Source: Lentilactobacillus fungorum
GTDB taxonomy: Bacteria > Bacillota > Bacilli > Lactobacillales > Lactobacillaceae
Assembly (NCBI RefSeq): GCF_016860605.1
Contig: NZ_BNJR01000010.1
Coordinates: 124,001 to 188,000 of the forward strand
Direction: 5' to 3'
DNA length: 64,000 bases
The translations under genes were made by a program, and so were the position numbers. Position 1 is the first letter of the stretch. Each line of letters opens with the position of its first letter. Positions 62,628 through 64,000 of the stretch are shown here, piece after piece. The notes beneath the pieces are model-generated. The model searched no databases. It was given only the letters and a program-made list of their open reading frames with translations, and was not told the DNA's origin.

Positions 62628-63300
62628 AGCGAAGCAAAGCGGTTAGAAACTGGAGCATAAGGCATCTTGGCCAGAAATCCCGGGCTTGGATTTTTGGCCA
62701 AGATGTTTTATGCGGAAGTTTCTGCTTTGCGTAGCTGTCCTAAGTAAAGTGAGCGAAGCAAAGCGGTTAGAAGTCGGAGTGTAAGGCTCCTTGGCGGGAA
62801 ATTCGCGGGTCTGGAATTTTTCGCAAAGGTGCTTACGCGCAGACTTCTGCTTTGCGTAGCTGTCCTAAAAATAGTGAGCGAAGCCAGACGGTTAGAAACC
62901 GTAGTATAAGGCTCCTCGAGCAGAAATCCCCGGGCCTAGGGTTTTTGTTCGAGGTGCTTACGGGTAGCTTTCTGTCTGGCATGACTACTTTAGAATTGTC
63001 ATTGACCCTAGTTTAGCACGCATTCTATAAAAAAGGCCCCGCCAGCACTTGACGGGGAGTGAGCGGAGCAAAGCGCATAGAAACTGTAGCATAAGGCATC
63101 TTGGCCGGAAATCCCGGGCTTGGAATTTTGGTCAAGATGTTTTATGCGGAAGTTTCTGCTTTGTGTAGCTGTCCTAAAAAGTGAGCGGAGCAAAGCGGTT
63201 AGGGATCGGAGTGTAAGGCTCCTTTGGGAGAAATTCCCGGGTTTGGAATCTTTCGCCAAGGTGCTTACACGCAGATCCCTGCTTTGCGCAGCTGTCCTAA
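62628..63300 (-). repeat. Palindromic repeat cluster D, five units
   Basis: Units at about 62628-62744, 62750-62868, 62873-62990, 63058-63175 and 63180-63300, with a degenerate sixth end at 63306. On the plus strand each reads GTGAGCG(A/G)AGC(AAAG)... TCCCGGG centre ... TTCTGCTTTGCGTAGCTGTCCTA. The third has CCAGACGG/CTGTCTGG in place of CAAAGCGG/CTGCTTTG, with both arms changed. The first unit ends within 12 bases of the antiporter's Shine-Dalgarno sequence. Confidence 0.88.
63028..63057 (-). terminator. Intrinsic terminator (minus strand)
   Basis: On the minus strand CCCCGTCA...GGCGGGGCC then T6. It would end the ktrA transcript after two repeat units. Confidence 0.7.
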
Positions 63301-63361
63301 AAATAGTGAGTGGCACCAGAGGTTTAGAAAGCGGAATTGCCCTAAGGCAACAGCGAACGAA

Positions 63362-64000
63362 TTATTTGGTCGCCAAATCTTCGAATTTCTCCACGTCCTT
63401 TTCGGTACCAATAACGGTGATGACGTCACCGCTTTTAATGACGGTGGCTGAATTTGGAATTTCTGCGCCGGGTGTATCGGCGTGGGAGAGGGCAATCACT
63501 TGAATCCCATAACGGTTTGTAAAGTTGAGCTCTTGTAAGGACTTGTTAAAGAACTTAGGGTTGGATAATTCGAATTCAACGACAGCCAATTTGCCACGAA
63601 GCCGCAGATCGTTTAAGATTCTGGGTTCCATCACGTGTAAAGCAATTCGGTTTCCCATATCGCGCTCGGGTTGGATGACTTCATCGGCACCCAGTCTTTC
63701 TAATACTTTAGCGTGACGGGCATTTTCAGCTTTACAAATGAGCTTTTTGACACCCAATTCCTCACAAATCATCGTCGTCATAATGCTAGCTTCCAAATCG
63801 GTGCCAATTGCGACGAATACGTTATCGAAGTTGCCGATACCAAGCTGTTTTAACGCCAATTCATTTTGCGTATCAGCGACAATTGCTTCGGTTGCAACGT
63901 CGCGAAATTCATTGACGCGGTTTTCATCTTTATCGATGACTAAGACCTCTTGGTTGTGGGCGAGTAAGGTATTTACGATACTGCTGCCGAAGAGGCCGAG
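63362..64000 (-). CDS. ktrA: KtrA/TrkA-type potassium-uptake regulatory subunit, 5' truncated
   Basis: 213 C-terminal residues are visible; the start is beyond the window. An RCK_N Rossmann domain (LGLFGSSIVNTLLAHNQEVLVIDKDENRVNEF, with ALKQLGIGNFDNVFVAIGTDLEASIMTT) is followed by an RCK_C domain (FNKSLQELNFTNRYGIQVIALSHADTPGAEIPNSATVIKSGDVITVIGTEKDVEKF). Binds nucleotides and gates the KtrB channel in the membrane. The neighbouring antiporter suggests a local ion-homeostasis cluster. Confidence 0.92.
   Translation of the reverse strand, partial: LGLFGSSIVNTLLAHNQEVLVIDKDENRVNEFRDVATEAIVADTQNELALKQLGIGNFDNVFVAIGTDLEASIMTTMICEELGVKKLICKAENARHAKVLERLGADEVIQPERDMGNRIALHVMEPRILNDLRLRGKLAVVEFELSNPKFFNKSLQELNFTNRYGIQVIALSHADTPGAEIPNSATVIKSGDVITVIGTEKDVEKFEDLATK

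Noticed and set aside
63120-63503. 127-codon plus-strand frame over repeats and the ktrA end
   Set aside because: It runs through palindromic repeats and antisense to ktrA; no start signal or domain.

Overview
The window looks like a chromosome segment of a low-to-moderate GC Gram-positive bacterium of the Lactobacillaceae. Supporting signs are DUF5776 surface proteins, an LPQTG sortase substrate, ClpL behind a CIRCE element, a T-box leader, a GcvH-like/lipoate ligase pair, KtrA, and strong AGGAGG-type ribosome binding sites throughout. No rRNA, tRNA or CRISPR array was seen.

Layout. 1-9.5 kb: phosphoglucomutase (cut by the window edge), a LacI-family regulator, DegV, two tandem secreted S53 (sedolisin) peptidases, a small acidic protein, and a divergent lipoyl-carrier/lipoate-ligase pair. 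9.8-19.2 kb: one 3152-residue LPQTG adhesin with a stalk of about twelve isopeptide-type domains. 19.3-26.1 kb: YdeI-like protein, a T-box leader before a ketopantoate-reductase-family gene, an ECF sigma/anti-sigma pair beside secreted proteins, and a MazEF-type toxin-antitoxin pair. 26.8-30.7 kb: three DUF5776 surface-protein genes, of which one is intact, one is a remnant and one is frameshifted. 31-37.8 kb: HicB-like protein, gluconate-type SDR dehydrogenase plus GntP permease plus LacI regulator, and small redox enzymes. 38-41.2 kb: a three-gene operon of secreted paralogues related to the gene beside the ECF sigma. 41.5-49.8 kb: cold-shock protein, ClpL, OsmC, an XRE/ABC transporter module, a flavodoxin-fold oxidoreductase, a pyridoxine/HMP kinase and a 40-residue basic protein. 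50.3-58.5 kb: an AT-rich accessory island. 59.6-64 kb: decayed XRE antitoxin, GNAT, Na+/H+ antiporter and the start-truncated KtrA.

The most interesting item is the island at 50.3-58.5 kb. An AgrA/AgrC-type two-component system (+ strand) faces a minus-strand operon. That operon encodes, in order, a 21-residue peptide (58422-58487), a hairpin with a T run, an E1/ThiF-like adenylating enzyme with an apparent N-terminal peptide-recognition domain, a membrane HExxH metallopeptidase, two ABC transporters and a CPBP-family protease. This is the organisation of a ribosomally made, modified peptide (RiPP) pathway. The peptide has no Cys or Ser and does not end in Asn, so it does not fit lanthipeptide, azole or classical microcin C chemistry. 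Decayed mobile or toxin-antitoxin debris lies on both sides.

A second cross-cutting signal is a family of about 100-bp palindromic repeats in four clusters (7.4, 20.4, 36.0-36.5 and 62.6-63.3 kb, at least 12 copies). Each has conserved ends and a conserved centre joined by arms that differ between copies but stay self-complementary. Two clusters end only a few bases before the ribosome binding site of the downstream gene.
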